The translations under genes and the position numbers were made by a program. From JBAMOY01 sp037071015 (GTDB taxonomy: Bacteria; Bacillota_I; Bacilli_A; RF39; UBA660), in NCBI GenBank assembly GCA_037071015.1, contig JBAMOY010000001.1, positions 496,001 through 560,000 of the forward strand: a DNA stretch of 64,000 nt, in the 5' to 3' direction. This document shows, piece by piece, positions 63,605 through 64,000 of this stretch. The notes below the pieces were generated by a model that did no database searches, was not told the origin of the DNA, and saw nothing but the letters and a program-made list of their open reading frames with translations. Numbering within the stretch: position 1 is the first letter of the stretch; each line of letters begins with the position of its first letter.

Positions 63605-63680
63605 AATATCACCTTTATTATATTTTGGTTATAATCATAATTTTTTATACAAAGAATATTTTTTATTAGGAGGTTTATTT

Positions 63681-64000
63681 ATGGACTATATAAAAAATTT
63701 TATTAAACCATTGCTCTATATTTTTATCATCATAATTGGCAGTTTACTAATTTTAACACCGCTTAACTATTATGATATTTTAAATGGTTCAATTACTACT
63801 ATCTTTAAGATAATTATCCCAATTATTGCCTTTCTTGTAGGTGGATTTATTCTTGGCAAAAACAGTAAGAAAAAAGGATGGTTAGAAGGTTTAAAATTAT
63901 CCCTAGTTAGCATCATCATTTTTATTTTAATTAATTATATTGGATATGGTGAAGCCTTCAGATTAAAATCTCTTATTTTTTATATAACATTAATTATCTC
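63681..64000 (+). CDS. yrzE: YrzE-like (TIGR04086) membrane protein, partial
   Basis: The first 106 residues of a membrane protein cut by the window edge. It opens with MDYIKNFIKPLLYIFIIIIG and shows at least four hydrophobic segments, with the charged FILGKNSKKKGWLEGLKLS loop typical of TIGR04086/YrzE proteins. AGGAGG (63668-63673) is 7 nt before the ATG. yrzE also neighbours spoVB and comN in Bacillus, which supports the call. Function unknown. Confidence 0.7.
   Translation, partial: MDYIKNFIKPLLYIFIIIIGSLLILTPLNYYDILNGSITTIFKIIIPIIAFLVGGFILGKNSKKKGWLEGLKLSLVSIIIFILINYIGYGEAFRLKSLIFYITLII

Noticed and set aside
1..64000. Mycoplasma-type genetic code (UGA as Trp)
   Set aside because: nusB, comEA and the ClpX-like gene end in TGA at family-appropriate positions and conserved Trp residues use TGG.
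1..64000. CRISPR arrays, insertion sequences, prophage, rRNA or tRNA genes
   Set aside because: No regularly spaced direct repeats, transposase or phage genes, and no recognisable tRNA or rRNA sequences were seen on either strand. A short tRNA could be missed by eye, so a tRNAscan run would be decisive.

Overview
The window is very AT-rich, uses strong AGGAGG/AGGTGA ribosome binding sites, and carries Bacillota housekeeping and sporulation genes: spoIIM-like, spoIVB-like, ylbJ, spoVB, yqfQ and yjcZ-like. UGA is a normal stop codon (nusB, comEA and the ClpX-like gene end in TGA), so this is code 11 and not a Mycoplasma-type code. The best fit is a low-GC, probably spore-forming member of the Bacilli, such as an uncultured host-associated lineage near the Mollicutes-like RF39/Erysipelotrichales groups. 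That placement is inference. No rRNA, tRNA, CRISPR array, insertion sequence or prophage was recognised.

Layout. 1-4.2 kb: AMP-forming ligase, hybrid histidine kinase and a separate Hpt protein. 4.2-11.2 kb: ABC exporter, ZIP metal transporter, several small or unknown genes, an XRE-type regulator and a SpoIIM-like protein. 10-14 kb: a surface-protein locus with three TasA/camelysin-like proteins, an ER-type (Ser-His) signal peptidase with a long membrane extension, and a DUF5305-like protein. 14-22.7 kb: spoIVB, xseB-xseA-nusB, two membrane proteins, mutS, ylbL and ylbJ. 22.7-28 kb: type IV pilus/competence machine (two prepilins, PilB, PilD, PilC). 28-32 kb: yqfQ, trmK, rpoD, dnaG, in the order also known from Bacillus. 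32-39.2 kb: envelope proteins, comEC-comEA, a ComGC-like prepilin and ftsW. 39.3-44.4 kb: yjcZ-like, def, smc, an unknown gene and tcdA. 44.4-50.3 kb: a ClpX-like AAA+ protein, a structured RNA that fits 6S RNA, and three tandem ankyrin-like paralogues. 50.3-53.6 kb: aspS and hisS behind a histidine T-box. 53.7-64 kb: an unknown gene, an AI-2E-type permease, dtd, relA, secDF, comN, spoVB, a divergent sigma factor, a YetF-like protein and the start of a YrzE-like gene.

How the genes work together. DNA uptake is represented by the pilin ATPase, platform, peptidase, three prepilins, ComEA, ComEC and the competence regulator ComN. Stringent response and tRNA quality control (relA, dtd, hisS, aspS, tcdA), and replication, repair and segregation (dnaG, mutS, xseAB, smc), are the conserved core. 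The accessory insert is the block between aspS and tcdA: in Bacillus subtilis a 6S RNA gene sits in that interval, and here three ankyrin-like genes and a ClpX-like unfoldase surround it. This block, the membrane-extended signal peptidase with its TasA-like partners, and the PilC protein with a large N-terminal extension are the parts most worth following up.
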